Shown here: in pieces, positions 1-8,973 of the stretch | Layout: the number at the start of each line of letters is the position of its first letter | Position numbering within the stretch: the first letter of the stretch is position 1 | NCBI GenBank assembly: GCA_910575245.1 | Contig: CAJTEN010000011.1 | Location: forward strand, 99,620-163,619 | Source: Clostridia bacterium | GTDB taxonomy: Bacteria; Bacillota; Clostridia; Lachnospirales; Lachnospiraceae | DNA: 64,000 bases | Reading direction: 5' to 3' | Notes under the pieces: model-generated | The model's input: only the letters and a program-made list of their open reading frames with translations | What the model was told of the DNA's origin: nothing | Database searches by the model: none | Position numbers and translations under genes: made by a program

Positions 1-215
1 TTCGCACCTCTGGCCACACTGCCGACAACATCACTGGTGGTATCTGCACTCTTGCGGATTTTCGCTGATTCCACTGACACGGTACCGGCTGTATCTGCCA
101 GACTGTCAGCCGGACAGCACAGCACCAGCGCCGCTGCCGTCAATACAGCTGCTGCCATATGTAAAAGCCTGGCTCCTCCCGCCATCTTATGTTTCTTACT
201 GTTCTCTATCCTCAT
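1..215 (-). CDS. Secreted SH3-domain-like protein, N-terminus only
   Basis: Partial gene; the 3' end lies beyond the left edge. The 71 visible codons start MRIENSKKHK and include a long hydrophobic signal segment (LLHMAAAVLTAAALVL) ending near CCPADSLA. The sequence that follows (TVSVESAKIRKSADTTSDVV) has the pattern of a bacterial SH3 (SH3b) domain: a beta strand, then A-x-IRxSADTxSxVVGxV. Such domains usually tether secreted cell-wall proteins or hydrolases to peptidoglycan. A GGGAG ribosome-binding site lies a few bases upstream of the ATG. The catalytic or partner domain, if any, is not visible. Confidence 0.7.
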   Translation of the reverse strand, partial: MRIENSKKHKMAGGARLLHMAAAVLTAAALVLCCPADSLADTAGTVSVESAKIRKSADTTSDVVGSVARGA

Positions 216-241
216 AGTTCTTCTCCCTTTATCAGGCACCG

Positions 242-730
242 TCACGCCTCTCTCTTAAAGCGCTTAGCCCCATCTTCTCCGGAGGGTTTCTCCAGACTGA
301 ACCCAGACAAATTCATATTTTTGGCCTTTCTCGCCTTTTCTTCTATATCCCTGTGATGCGCCGTCTCGCATTTGGCACAGAATCTTCCGTAACGGATGGT
401 TGTGCCGCATATCTCACACCGCATAAAAACGTTGGAACTGGGTGCGATCTCCAGCCGTGACTCTTTTACCATATCCCGGATGGATTTCTGAGGCACACCG
501 GTCTCCTTGGCCACTTCCGCCATATTGGCGCCCGGGTGCTGTTCAATATAATTACGCGCCTTACCGTAATCATCATAGCCCAAATTGCCGCAGTCTTCGC
601 ATTTGTATTCTCCAACGCCTCTAAAAATCATAATACCCCCGCATTCCGGACAAATGGTGGGCCTGTTGTAATTATCCTCATCCATCAATTCTTTTCTCAG
701 CTGTTCAGCCTTCATTTCTCTGTCTGACAT
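242..730 (-). CDS. YvyF-like zinc-ribbon/helix-turn-helix protein
   Basis: The 162-aa protein starts MSDREMKAEQ. An in-frame ATG lies 30 nt upstream, but the chosen ATG follows AAAGGGG at normal spacing. There are two zinc-ribbon Cys sets, CPECGG...CEDCGN near residues 27-48 and CEICG...CAKCE near 104-124. Between them is a helix-turn-helix-like stretch containing YIEQHPGANMAEVAKETGV. This is the layout of the YvyF family, found in flagellar gene regions of Firmicutes. No flagellar gene is in this window, so a role in motility is only inferred from the family. The gene lies between purD and the SH3-domain gene, on the same strand as both. Confidence 0.7.
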   Translation of the reverse strand: MSDREMKAEQLRKELMDEDNYNRPTICPECGGIMIFRGVGEYKCEDCGNLGYDDYGKARNYIEQHPGANMAEVAKETGVPQKSIRDMVKESRLEIAPSSNVFMRCEICGTTIRYGRFCAKCETAHHRDIEEKARKAKNMNLSGFSLEKPSGEDGAKRFKREA

Positions 731-765
731 AATAATCCCCTTTCCACTATACCTTTTCACAAATC

Positions 766-2037
766 TTATGCTTCATCAATGGCTTTACCGATATCCGACC
801 GCATATATTTATTTTCGAATGACACCCATTCCGCTGCCTTGTAGGCATTGGCCCGCGCCGTTTTCAGATCCGTTCCCTTCGCCGTGATTCCCAGGACACG
901 TCCGCCGTTTGTTACGATTCCTTCCGGCGTCTGTTTCGTTCCGGCATGGAAACAATAGTATCCCTCTTCCTGCCCGAAACGTTCCAGTCCGCTGATCACA
1001 AACCCTTTCTCATAGGAAACAGGATATCCTTCGGAAGCAAGAACCACGCAGACCGCCGCATTGTCTTCAAACTGAAGCCTAAGCTGGTCCAGTGTACCGT
1101 CAATGCACGCCTGAACTACGTCTATGATATCATTCTTCATACGAGGAAGCACCACCTGAGCCTCAGGATCACCGAACCTGGCATTGTATTCCAGCACCCG
1201 GGGGCCGTCCTGAGTCAGCATTAATCCGAAGAAGATAACCCCTTTAAAAGGCCTGCCCTCCGCCGCCATGGCATCCACCGTTGCCTGATAGATGTATTTA
1301 CGGCAGAACGCATCCACCTCATCGGTATAAAAGGGACTAGGCGAAAAAGTCCCCATGCCGCCCGTATTCAATCCCTGATCACCGTCCCCGGCACGCTTGT
1401 GGTCCTGGGCGGAAGACATGATCTGTATCGTCCTGCCGTCTACGAAGGAAAGCACGGAAACCTCGCGGCCGGTCATAAATTCCTCCACCACCATACGGTT
1501 TCCCGCCGCGCCGAACTTCTTATCCTCCATAATCGTCCTGACGCCTTCCCGTGCCTCTTTTCGTGTATTACAGATCAGCACACCCTTGCCCAGCGCCAGT
1601 CCGTCAGCTTTAAGAACCACCGGCATCTTAGCCGTTTCCAGATAGGCAAGCGCTTCCTTCGGATCGTCGAAGTTCTCATAAGCCGCCGTAGGAATGTTAT
1701 ATTTTTTCATCAGATCCTTTGAAAAGGCCTTGCTGCCTTCCAGGATTGCGGCATTCTTCCTGGGTCCGAATACCCGCAGCCCGGCAGCCTCCATCTCATC
1801 CACCAATCCTCCTACCAGCGGGTCATCCATGCCGACGATGGTGAGGTCAACTGCCTCCTTCTTCGCAAACTCCACGATTCGTCCAAATTCCATGGCGCCG
1901 ATCGGAACACACTCAGCAATTTGCCCGATTCCCGCATTGCCCGGTGCACAGTATATCTTATCCACTTTGGGGCTCTTTGCCACGCTGGCTGCGATCGCAT
2001 GCTCTCTGCCGCCGCTTCCTACGATCAGAACTTTCAT
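766..2037 (-). CDS. purD: Phosphoribosylamine-glycine ligase (GARS)
   Basis: The enzyme joins glycine to 5-phosphoribosylamine using ATP, step two of de novo purine synthesis. At 423 aa it has the usual length. The N-terminal domain opens with GSGGREHA (residues 7-14), the ATP-grasp domain covers roughly 100-290, and NTGGMGTFSPSPF near residue 225 together with EYNARFGDPEAQ are hallmark GARS motifs. It is the last gene of the minus-strand purE-purM-purN-purD run, 42 nt after purN, with an AGGCAGGA ribosome-binding site. purF, purC, purL and purH are not in the window and must lie elsewhere. Confidence 0.97.
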   Translation of the reverse strand: MKVLIVGSGGREHAIAASVAKSPKVDKIYCAPGNAGIGQIAECVPIGAMEFGRIVEFAKKEAVDLTIVGMDDPLVGGLVDEMEAAGLRVFGPRKNAAILEGSKAFSKDLMKKYNIPTAAYENFDDPKEALAYLETAKMPVVLKADGLALGKGVLICNTRKEAREGVRTIMEDKKFGAAGNRMVVEEFMTGREVSVLSFVDGRTIQIMSSAQDHKRAGDGDQGLNTGGMGTFSPSPFYTDEVDAFCRKYIYQATVDAMAAEGRPFKGVIFFGLMLTQDGPRVLEYNARFGDPEAQVVLPRMKNDIIDVVQACIDGTLDQLRLQFEDNAAVCVVLASEGYPVSYEKGFVISGLERFGQEEGYYCFHAGTKQTPEGIVTNGGRVLGITAKGTDLKTARANAYKAAEWVSFENKYMRSDIGKAIDEA

Positions 2038-2079
2038 TCCATTATCCTGCCTTTCTGTCTCTGTGTCTTTCTCTACTTT

Positions 2080-2706
2080 TCACTCCGCAATCCGTACCTG
2101 TCCGTCAGCCACTGTCACCCTTCCATTGGCAATCAGATTAAGGCTCTTCGGAAGAATAACCCATTCTGCTTCTTCCATGACCCGCTTCTGCAGAGTTTCG
2201 GGTGTATCGCCTTCCAGGACAGCTACAGCCTGCTGCATGATAATAGGACCCGTATCCGTGCCTTCATCCACAAAATGCACCGTAGCCCCGGTGATCCTGA
2301 CCCCTCTGGCCAGCGCCGCCTCATGAACCTTAAGCCCATAATATCCGGTACCGCAGAAGGAAGGAATCAAGGAAGGATGGATATTAATGATCCTATTCTC
2401 GTAACGTCTGATCAGCTGCGGCGGTATAACGACTAAAAACCCCGCCAGCACGATAAGATCCGGCACCGCCTGGTCTATTTCCTGTACAAACGCTTCATTA
2501 AACCGCTCTCTTGTCTCATAATCCCGCGGCGAGACGCAGACAGCTTCAATTCCTGCCTTCTTCGCCCGCTCCAGGGCATAAGCCTTCTTATTATTGCTGA
2601 TTACACGGACAATCTGTGTATTGGCAATTGTCCTCTGCGCTATCCCGTCAATGATTGCCTGTAAATTAGTGCCCCCGCCGGACACACATACCACGATTCT
2701 AAGCAT
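2080..2706 (-). CDS. purN: Phosphoribosylglycinamide formyltransferase
   Basis: Transfers a formyl group from 10-formyl-tetrahydrofolate to GAR, step three of purine synthesis. At 208 aa it has family length. The N-terminus carries the phosphate-binding SGGGTNLQA. The catalytic Asn-x-His pair is in INIHPSLIPSF (around residue 110), and the catalytic Asp lies in VDEGTDTGPII near residue 147. GGGAG precedes the ATG. It sits between purM and purD with short gaps, consistent with cotranscription. Confidence 0.96.
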   Translation of the reverse strand: MLRIVVCVSGGGTNLQAIIDGIAQRTIANTQIVRVISNNKKAYALERAKKAGIEAVCVSPRDYETRERFNEAFVQEIDQAVPDLIVLAGFLVVIPPQLIRRYENRIINIHPSLIPSFCGTGYYGLKVHEAALARGVRITGATVHFVDEGTDTGPIIMQQAVAVLEGDTPETLQKRVMEEAEWVILPKSLNLIANGRVTVADGQVRIAE

Positions 2707-2767
2707 TCTCCCTGCTGCCTTTCTGCCTCTCGATGCGGTAACTGCCGGAAATCTTCCCGCCGGGCTG

Positions 2768-3793
2768 CTACCGGATCACAACGCCTTCCTCTCCTGTAAC
2801 CACTTCACCCACCAGGTATGCCTGTTCTCCCGCTTCCCGCAGAATACCGGCCACGCTGTCCGCATCCGCAGCGTCCACTGCCAGCACCATACCCAGCCCC
2901 ATATTGTAAGTATTATACATCATCTTCTCTTCCAGCCTACCCTTCTGCTGCAGCAGTGTGAAGATTGGCGGAACCGGATAACTGTCCTTATGTACCACTG
3001 CTGTTATTCCTTTCGGAAGCATCCTGGGAATGTTCTCATAGAAACCGCCGCCGGTGATATGGCTGCATCCCTTGACGATAAAGCCTGCATCCTTAACGGC
3101 CTTCAAGGCCTTCACATAGATCCTTGTAGGCGTCAGAAGCGTGTCGCCCAATGTAGCGCCCAGTTCCTCATAATAAGTATCCAGGCTTTCTTTCGTCATC
3201 TCGAACACCTTACGCACCAGCGAAAAGCCATTACTATGCACCCCGGAAGAAGCAATCCCGACCAGCACGTCTCCCGCCTTGATATGCTCCCCGGTAATCA
3301 GGTTCTTCTGATCTGCGACGCCTACCGTAAATCCGGCCAGATCATACTCATCCTCCGGCATCAGGCCCGGATGCTCCGCCGTCTCGCCGCCGATCAGGGC
3401 AGCTCCGGCCTGCCTGCATCCTTCTGCCACACCGCCTACGATGGCGGCAATTTTATCCGGATAATTCTTGCCGCAGGCAATGTAATCCAGGAAGAACAGC
3501 GGTTCCCCGCCTGCACAAGCAACATCGTTAACGCACATCGCCACACAGTCTATCCCCACCGTATCATGCCTGTCCATGAGGAACGCCAGTTTGATCTTCG
3601 TACCCACACCATCCGTCCCGGACAACAGCACCGGATGCTCCATTCCCTTGATGGTATCCATGGAAAAGGCTCCCGAAAATCCGCCAAGTCCTCCCAGGAC
3701 CTCTGGTCTCATGGTTTTCCCGACATGCTTCTTCAGTAACTCCACCGACTGATAACCGGCTTCAATATCCACTCCTGCTGATTTGTAATCCAT
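2768..3793 (-). CDS. purM: Phosphoribosylformylglycinamidine cyclo-ligase (AIR synthase)
   Basis: Closes the imidazole ring of FGAM with ATP to give AIR. At 341 aa it has typical length. Recognisable motifs include [14 protein letters not shown] near residue 59, [23 protein letters not shown] and the [11 protein letters not shown] loop near 135, all standard in PurM. GGAGG lies 7 nt before the ATG. It is the second gene of the purine run, 47 nt downstream of purE. Confidence 0.97.
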   Translation of the reverse strand: MDYKSAGVDIEAGYQSVELLKKHVGKTMRPEVLGGLGGFSGAFSMDTIKGMEHPVLLSGTDGVGTKIKLAFLMDRHDTVGIDCVAMCVNDVACAGGEPLFFLDYIACGKNYPDKIAAIVGGVAEGCRQAGAALIGGETAEHPGLMPEDEYDLAGFTVGVADQKNLITGEHIKAGDVLVGIASSGVHSNGFSLVRKVFEMTKESLDTYYEELGATLGDTLLTPTRIYVKALKAVKDAGFIVKGCSHITGGGFYENIPRMLPKGITAVVHKDSYPVPPIFTLLQQKGRLEEKMMYNTYNMGLGMVLAVDAADADSVAGILREAGEQAYLVGEVVTGEEGVVIR

Positions 3794-3840
3794 TTTCTCC
3801 TCCCTGCTGTGATGACATCATTCATGTGCATGAATTTTCC

Positions 3841-4350
3841 TTAGTGATCCAGATAATTTCTATACCCGGCCTTCTGTAGTTTCGCATCCTTCTTCTGCAC
3901 GCTCTCTTTCAGCTTCTTTGTATAACTTTTAAGTCTCTGCAAAAGCTCCGCGTCCGATGTGGCTAAGATCTTAGCCGCCAGAATGCCCGCGTTCTGGCCG
4001 CCGCCTATCGCTACCGTGGCCACCGGAATGCCTGAAGGCATCTGCACAATAGAATAAAGAGAATCCACGCCGCCCAGATCTGAAGTCTTCATGGGAACCC
4101 CGATTACCGGCATGGGAAAGACCGCCGCACACATGCCCGGCAGATGCGCCGCCTTGCCCGCACCCGCGATAATGACCTTGAATCCCTTATCCTCCGCGCC
4201 CTTCGCATATTCGAAAAATACATCCGGCTCCCTGTGCGCAGAGATAATCGACATCTCATAAGTAACGCCCAGTTCCTCCAGAATATCCGCCGCCTTCGCC
4301 ATAACAGGCATGTCGGAATCACTGCCCATCACAATACCTACCTGTGCCAT
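3841..4350 (-). CDS. purE: N5-carboxyaminoimidazole ribonucleotide mutase, class I
   Basis: Moves the carboxyl group of N5-CAIR to make CAIR. The 169-aa reading starts MAQVGIVMGSDSD, preferred over an upstream ATG because AAGGAGGAGG lies directly ahead. GSDSD and the SAHREPD motif mark the CO2/ribonucleotide site of class I PurE. No purK, which makes the N5-CAIR substrate, is seen here, and whether one exists elsewhere is unknown. First gene of the purine run. Confidence 0.96.
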   Translation of the reverse strand: MAQVGIVMGSDSDMPVMAKAADILEELGVTYEMSIISAHREPDVFFEYAKGAEDKGFKVIIAGAGKAAHLPGMCAAVFPMPVIGVPMKTSDLGGVDSLYSIVQMPSGIPVATVAIGGGQNAGILAAKILATSDAELLQRLKSYTKKLKESVQKKDAKLQKAGYRNYLDH

Positions 4351-4446
4351 CCGTGCCTCCTCCTTATTCTTTTTCACACATTTGTATACAATAGTTTGTG
4401 GTTATGTAACCTTTTCTTTCCAAATATATAAATACACATAAATATT

Positions 4447-4475
4447 CATAATTAGTGTACTATTTTTTCCGTCAA
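4447..4475 (-). promoter_or_regulatory. Likely promoter of the pur operon
   Basis: On the minus strand a TTGACG box (4470-4475) is followed 17 nt later by ATTATG (4447-4452), about 95 nt before the purE start. The intervening leader is AT-rich. I see no purine (guanine) riboswitch core and no clear PurR-type operator, so regulation cannot be read from this stretch. Confidence 0.45.
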
Positions 4476-4495
4476 TACGCAACCACCTTTTCAAA

Positions 4496-6619
4496 TCAAC
4501 AAATCAGCGCCTTATTCAGCTCCTCGCATCCCGCCAGCACGAACCTGCCGTTTCGAATGACCGGAATGGTCTCTCCTGTCCCGGTCTGCACTGCCAGTTC
4601 CCCGAGTTCGTCATAAGGAATAGTAATATCTGTATGACACTGAAAGTAGGCCTTGCTGACATCTGTGTCACGTAAAGCCGACACCTCATTGTCCTTCGCG
4701 ATGATCTCTTTGCCGTCCTGATTGTATACCCGCACATCTTCCGCGTGAGAATAACAGGTATCCCCCACTGCGAAATGAGGCCCGGTCTTCTCCGCGATCA
4801 GAATCGGCATCTTGTCTTCGATACCGTATTTGCGCGCTGTCACATAGGCTGTCGTATTGGTACCGACGGCGAACTCTCCAAGGGGCAGTGTATCATGGTG
4901 GAACAACACATTATCTTTGATATATTTGCGGTTCTCCTCCTCGCTATTGAAATTGGAACAGCCATAGTCAACGATCATACCATTCTCGAATTTCAGCCAG
5001 ATATCCTTATATTCCAGTCCGTTTAAGAATACCCTTGTCACGTGCAAAGTACCGTCCGTACCGGCCAACACGGGAGATGTAAACACTTCCCCCACCGGAA
5101 TATTCACATCCGCCACACAGTTCTCAAAGTTGGTCTCCTTCTCCGGGTTCTTCAGTTCATGCAGGCTGACCGCCAGGTCAGTCCGGTTGGCTCCGCATCC
5201 CTTGACCAGCACGGTCGTTCCCTGATCCAGCACATCGATGATTTTCTGCTGAATCCCCTGATAGAGCTTATAGTCCAGCGTGTTGATCCGCACAATGTCA
5301 TCGAAAATCTCTTCATACTGTTCGCCGATATCCGGCACCGGAAAGGCAATGATCGTAAAGCTTCTTTCCTCCCCGGGGATATATTCATTCTGCAGCATAC
5401 CCGCTTTCAACGCATACTCCACAGAAAGCTTCTGCTGTTTCTGCGACAGCCTGCAGGCCGTCTCCTTGCTCTGTGGCACGAAGGGTTTCTCACCGAAGAT
5501 TTCCATCACAGCCGGCCCGCCGTGCACTGCCGCCTCCGCCTTGTACTGTTCAAAGGCATTCCGCATGAACTCCAATTTGCGCTCCACAAGAAGTTTATCC
5601 AGAATCAGCGCTATATCCTCCCTATGGTCGTAATCGAACTGTTTATTGGGATTCGCCCCGAAGTATCCGTTCTTATTGACACTCCGTCCCTGGAAGATAT
5701 TACTTCCCGACCGATAAACCGTAGGGCGAAGACCAATTCGGTCAAAATTAAGGACTGCCTGCCGGATCACCCGTTCAAAGCCGAGGCAGTACCGTAAATT
5801 CACTGTCTTCTTGATCGAGATATCCTTATTCCCCGTTTCAAACCCGATCCGGTAGCCTTCCGTATACGTATCTGCCATCAGGGCTATCTTTTCCTGCGGC
5901 ATCCCGTTCAAATGTCTCGCCGTGCGCAGTTCGCTCTCTGTAACATACTCCCCGTAATAATACAGATACCTCAGATCCGACAGGTCGCTTTCCATCAGGA
6001 TACGGCAGGCAAAATCTCTCTCCGGGCATACAAGTCCGGCAATCTTCTCACAAGTCTCGGGTTCAGAATAGTCGCTTACGTACCAGTAAAGGATCTGACG
6101 CAACGTCTCCGCTTCCGGAACAGGCACCGTACCGTCCCTGCCTTCTCCCGCTTCTCTTCCCTCCTGCGCTGCGCACACACAAGCCTGATAGATCTCCAGC
6201 AAAAGTTCCATACGGATCACCATCGCAAACCGGTTCTGCCCGAAAGCCGCCGGTATCATTCCCCGCAGCTCCGCATAGACAAAGGACAGCATCTGCCCGA
6301 TTGACTCACCCAGACAATCCACCGCGTAATCCGGATCGGCATAACTGCTCCCATAATGCTCCGGCAAAATATCCTCATACAGCTTCCTGTTAAAAGCCTG
6401 CAGTTCTTCCAGCTTCATCCGGAGAAGCCGTCCACTCTCCACAATCTTCCACGCCTCATCCACATTCATGACAAAAGCCGCCATACTGCCAAAATATGCC
6501 TGCAGACTGTCTCCACAGATTGTCTCTTCCGGTATCTGTCTGATCCTTTCCAGCGCCAGCAGATACCGCTCTGTCTCCAGCTCGTTTCTGTCCTCATCCG
6601 AAATATACAAATCTTCCAT
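4496..6619 (-). CDS. M29-family aminopeptidase with long N-terminal extension
   Basis: The 707-aa protein has its recognisable part in the last ~390 residues. VNIPVGEVFTSPV (near 505), LGEFAVGTNTTAY, GPHFAVGDTCYSHAED and QCHTDITI match the metal-binding Glu, Glu, His, Tyr and His/Asp positions of thermophilic-type (M29) aminopeptidases. These release N-terminal amino acids and are cytosolic. M29 enzymes are usually about 400 aa. The first ~300 residues here are an acidic, mostly helical extension that I do not recognise. No signal peptide is present. GGGGAG precedes the ATG. It is separated from purE by a promoter region and reads toward it. Confidence 0.8.
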   Translation of the reverse strand: MEDLYISDEDRNELETERYLLALERIRQIPEETICGDSLQAYFGSMAAFVMNVDEAWKIVESGRLLRMKLEELQAFNRKLYEDILPEHYGSSYADPDYAVDCLGESIGQMLSFVYAELRGMIPAAFGQNRFAMVIRMELLLEIYQACVCAAQEGREAGEGRDGTVPVPEAETLRQILYWYVSDYSEPETCEKIAGLVCPERDFACRILMESDLSDLRYLYYYGEYVTESELRTARHLNGMPQEKIALMADTYTEGYRIGFETGNKDISIKKTVNLRYCLGFERVIRQAVLNFDRIGLRPTVYRSGSNIFQGRSVNKNGYFGANPNKQFDYDHREDIALILDKLLVERKLEFMRNAFEQYKAEAAVHGGPAVMEIFGEKPFVPQSKETACRLSQKQQKLSVEYALKAGMLQNEYIPGEERSFTIIAFPVPDIGEQYEEIFDDIVRINTLDYKLYQGIQQKIIDVLDQGTTVLVKGCGANRTDLAVSLHELKNPEKETNFENCVADVNIPVGEVFTSPVLAGTDGTLHVTRVFLNGLEYKDIWLKFENGMIVDYGCSNFNSEEENRKYIKDNVLFHHDTLPLGEFAVGTNTTAYVTARKYGIEDKMPILIAEKTGPHFAVGDTCYSHAEDVRVYNQDGKEIIAKDNEVSALRDTDVSKAYFQCHTDITIPYDELGELAVQTGTGETIPVIRNGRFVLAGCEELNKALIC

Positions 6620-6637
6620 AAACCAAACTCCCCTTTC

Positions 6638-6961
6638 TTACGCGTAAGCGCCCGCATACAAAATCACACTGATCAGCGCAAGGGCCAGCATGTTCAAAAT
6701 GATTCCCAAATACGTAAACAGATAGAATTTATCCCGTTCTGTCTTGGAAACCACTCCCAGTCCAATGCCCACAAAAGCATAGACCATCACAAGCATAGCC
6801 GCCGCCCCATACTGTCTCGGGATGTTTCCCACTCTCCGGTAACTCATAAAAACAGCATACGCCAGTGTCGCCAGCGAAATCACTCCCAGAATTGAAGACA
6901 TGATACCTTTTAACGTATGCTCTTTATTGGTAAACATATAGCTGTTCTTTTTCACTTTCAT
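6638..6961 (-). CDS. Small four-helix membrane protein (DUF6142-like)
   Basis: A protein of about 107 aa beginning MKVKKNSYMFTNKEHTLKGI with four predicted hydrophobic segments and no catalytic motif. The pattern resembles small Lachnospiraceae membrane proteins annotated as DUF6142, but this assignment is from memory of the family. AGGGAG sits only one base from the ATG. A GTG two codons in (6955) has better spacing and may be the true start. The end lies 18 nt before the aminopeptidase start, so the two are probably cotranscribed. Confidence 0.6.
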   Translation of the reverse strand: MKVKKNSYMFTNKEHTLKGIMSSILGVISLATLAYAVFMSYRRVGNIPRQYGAAAMLVMVYAFVGIGLGVVSKTERDKFYLFTYLGIILNMLALALISVILYAGAYA

Positions 6962-7094
6962 ACTCCCTGTCTTCTGACTGCCCGTACCAGGTACACCGCC
7001 GCAGTTCCTTATCTCTAATTTCGAAATGGGTATCTTCGTCCTTCCCGAAAACACCCATTTACCGTCTGCGCCGTACTGCCTAGTTACAGTATAC

Positions 7095-7247
7095 TCAAAA
7101 TAAAATCTTGCTTCTTCCGGCCAGAAGCTTGGCTCCGCTAATCAGCAGAAGCACACCGCTCGCCACGCCCGCCACAAGTACTGCCACACCCACAGCGATG
7201 TTCAGCGCGCCGGAACCGCCCATAACTTTATAAATTCTCTCTTCCAT
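7095..7247 (-). CDS. 50-aa single-helix membrane protein
   Basis: A short frame of 50 codons starts MEERIYKVMGGSGALNIAVG and continues with one long Ala/Val/Gly/Leu-rich hydrophobic segment (residues ~14-42) and a basic tail ending in RSKILF. A near-consensus GGAGGT lies 5 nt before the ATG, which is the main reason to accept so short a gene. It starts 15 nt after the pyrE stop codon, so it may be read from the same transcript. The function is unknown. Confidence 0.6.
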   Translation of the reverse strand: MEERIYKVMGGSGALNIAVGVAVLVAGVASGVLLLISGAKLLAGRSKILF

Positions 7248-7262
7248 TCCTTACCTCCAAGT

Positions 7263-7940
7263 CTATTTTGCGCCATACTGTTCATAGTATGCATCGATCG
7301 CACTCTTTAATGTATCGTCGATGTAAACCGTCCCTTGATACGGCTGATTGTAAAGGCACTCTACCACCTCTTCCATCGTCACGATGGCATTTGCGTCGAA
7401 TCCGTATTTCTCCCGTATCTCCCAAAGCGCACTTTTCTCGCTGTCCAGTCCGCGCTCCATGCGGTTGAGCGAAACCATCAATCCCCTGATCTCCACATCT
7501 GCCTGCTGTCTTAAGATCGGGAATGTTTCCTCGATGGACTTACCGGAAGTAGTCACATCCTCAATGACCACAACTCTGTCGCCGTCCTGCAGCTTACTGC
7601 CCAGCAGGATTCCCGTGTCACCATGATCCTTTACTTCTTTCCTGTTAGAGCAGTACCTGACCTCCTTGCCATACAACTCACTGATAGCCATCGTCGTGGC
7701 CACGGAAAGCGGTATTCCCTTATAGGCCGGTCCGAACAGCACATCGAAATCCAGTCCGTAATGGTCATGGATTGCCTTCGCATAGTACTCGCCCAGTCTG
7801 CGCAGCTGCATTCCCGTTACATATGCCCCCGCATTCATGAAGAAAGGGGATTTCCGGCCACTCTTCAATGTGAAATCGCCAAACTTCAACACCTGGCTGT
7901 CCACCATGAATTCTATAAACTCTCTCTTATATTGTTCCAT
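7263..7940 (-). CDS. pyrE: Orotate phosphoribosyltransferase
   Basis: Makes OMP from orotate and PRPP in pyrimidine synthesis. The 225-aa reading from MEQYKREFIEFMV is chosen over an upstream ATG because AAAGGAG lies at correct spacing. The PRPP loop is VVVIEDVTTSGKSIEET near residues 127-143, and FGPAYKGIPLSVA is the pyrophosphate-contact loop. It follows pyrF on the minus strand with a 76-nt gap, giving the last two steps to UMP side by side. Confidence 0.96.
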   Translation of the reverse strand: MEQYKREFIEFMVDSQVLKFGDFTLKSGRKSPFFMNAGAYVTGMQLRRLGEYYAKAIHDHYGLDFDVLFGPAYKGIPLSVATTMAISELYGKEVRYCSNRKEVKDHGDTGILLGSKLQDGDRVVVIEDVTTSGKSIEETFPILRQQADVEIRGLMVSLNRMERGLDSEKSALWEIREKYGFDANAIVTMEEVVECLYNQPYQGTVYIDDTLKSAIDAYYEQYGAK

Positions 7941-8016
7941 CTCGCTGTAAACTCCTTTACCGGGCCTGCTGTCCAAAACGCCTGTCCGTACAGCGGACCA
8001 CTCCCTGCCCGTGTCT

Positions 8017-8973
8017 CTATCGATTTGCCAGTGCCTGTGCGATGTCTTCCTTCATAGCCAGGACTGCCGCCCTTGACGCATCCGCGAAGTTCTCCGCGCC
8101 GTACTGTGCATACTGTTCCTGTTGGTATGCGGCAATGATCCCTCTGGAAGAATTGACAATCGCTCCCAGACCGTCTTCGTCAAAGAAATGTACCAGATCA
8201 GCACCCTTACCGCCCTGGGCACCGTATCCCGGCACCAGGATATATGCCTTAGGCATAATCTTACGTAAGATTCTGCCCTGCTCCGGATAGGTGGCGCCAA
8301 CCACCGCGCCCACATAACTGTAAGAATCTCCCATACATGCGGCTCCCCATGCCGCCACCTGTTCGCCCACAATCTCATAAAGCGGCCGATCCGCCTCCTG
8401 CCCCGGATTCTCCCCGCCGCACCTTACCAGACGGTCCTGAAATTCTCCGCTGCTCGGATTCGAGGTTTTAACCAGGACAAAAATCCCCTTCTTCTCTTCC
8501 CCGCACACCTTAATAAAGGGGGTTACTCCATCGGAACCAAGATAAGGATTCACTGTCACAAAATCCTCGTCGAATCCTCTGCACATGGTACTTCCCACCT
8601 GAACCTGTCCCAGATGTCCCACCGCATAGGCCTCCGAAGTGGAACCGATATCACCGCGCTTGATATCCCCGATCACCACAAGATCCTTCTCTTTGCAGTA
8701 CTCTACCGTCTTCTGAAAAGCAATCAGCCCTTCCGTGCCGAACTGCTCATACATGGCGATCTGCGGCTTCACCGCCGGAATCAAGTCATAAACCGCATCA
8801 ATGATTGCCTTATTATACAGTAAGACCGCCTCCGCGGCTCCTTTCAGAGTCTCGCCGTACTGCCCGAAAGCCTGCTGCTTAATATGCTCCGGCACGAATT
8901 TCATAGTGGGATCCAGCCCTACCACGATAGGCGCCCCTGTTTTCTTAATCTTATTCACCAATTTATTGATCAA
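8017..8973 (-). CDS. pyrF: Orotidine 5'-phosphate decarboxylase, type 2
   Basis: Converts OMP to UMP. The 318-aa length and the sequence IVVGLDPTMKFVP fit the longer type-2 PyrF group. The catalytic array is in VVIGDIKRGDIGSTSEAY (DxKxxD, near residue 100), and the phosphate-binding end is PGYGAQGGKG. The start is a TTG codon preceded by GGAGG. It overlaps the stop of the upstream Nudix-like gene by four bases (TTGA), suggesting translational coupling. Confidence 0.95.
   Translation of the reverse strand: MINKLVNKIKKTGAPIVVGLDPTMKFVPEHIKQQAFGQYGETLKGAAEAVLLYNKAIIDAVYDLIPAVKPQIAMYEQFGTEGLIAFQKTVEYCKEKDLVVIGDIKRGDIGSTSEAYAVGHLGQVQVGSTMCRGFDEDFVTVNPYLGSDGVTPFIKVCGEEKKGIFVLVKTSNPSSGEFQDRLVRCGGENPGQEADRPLYEIVGEQVAAWGAACMGDSYSYVGAVVGATYPEQGRILRKIMPKAYILVPGYGAQGGKGADLVHFFDEDGLGAIVNSSRGIIAAYQQEQYAQYGAENFADASRAAVLAMKEDIAQALANR

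Noticed and set aside
4351..4500. Purine riboswitch ahead of purE
   Set aside because: The leader is short and AT-rich and lacks the paired loops and conserved junction bases; only a promoter is supported.
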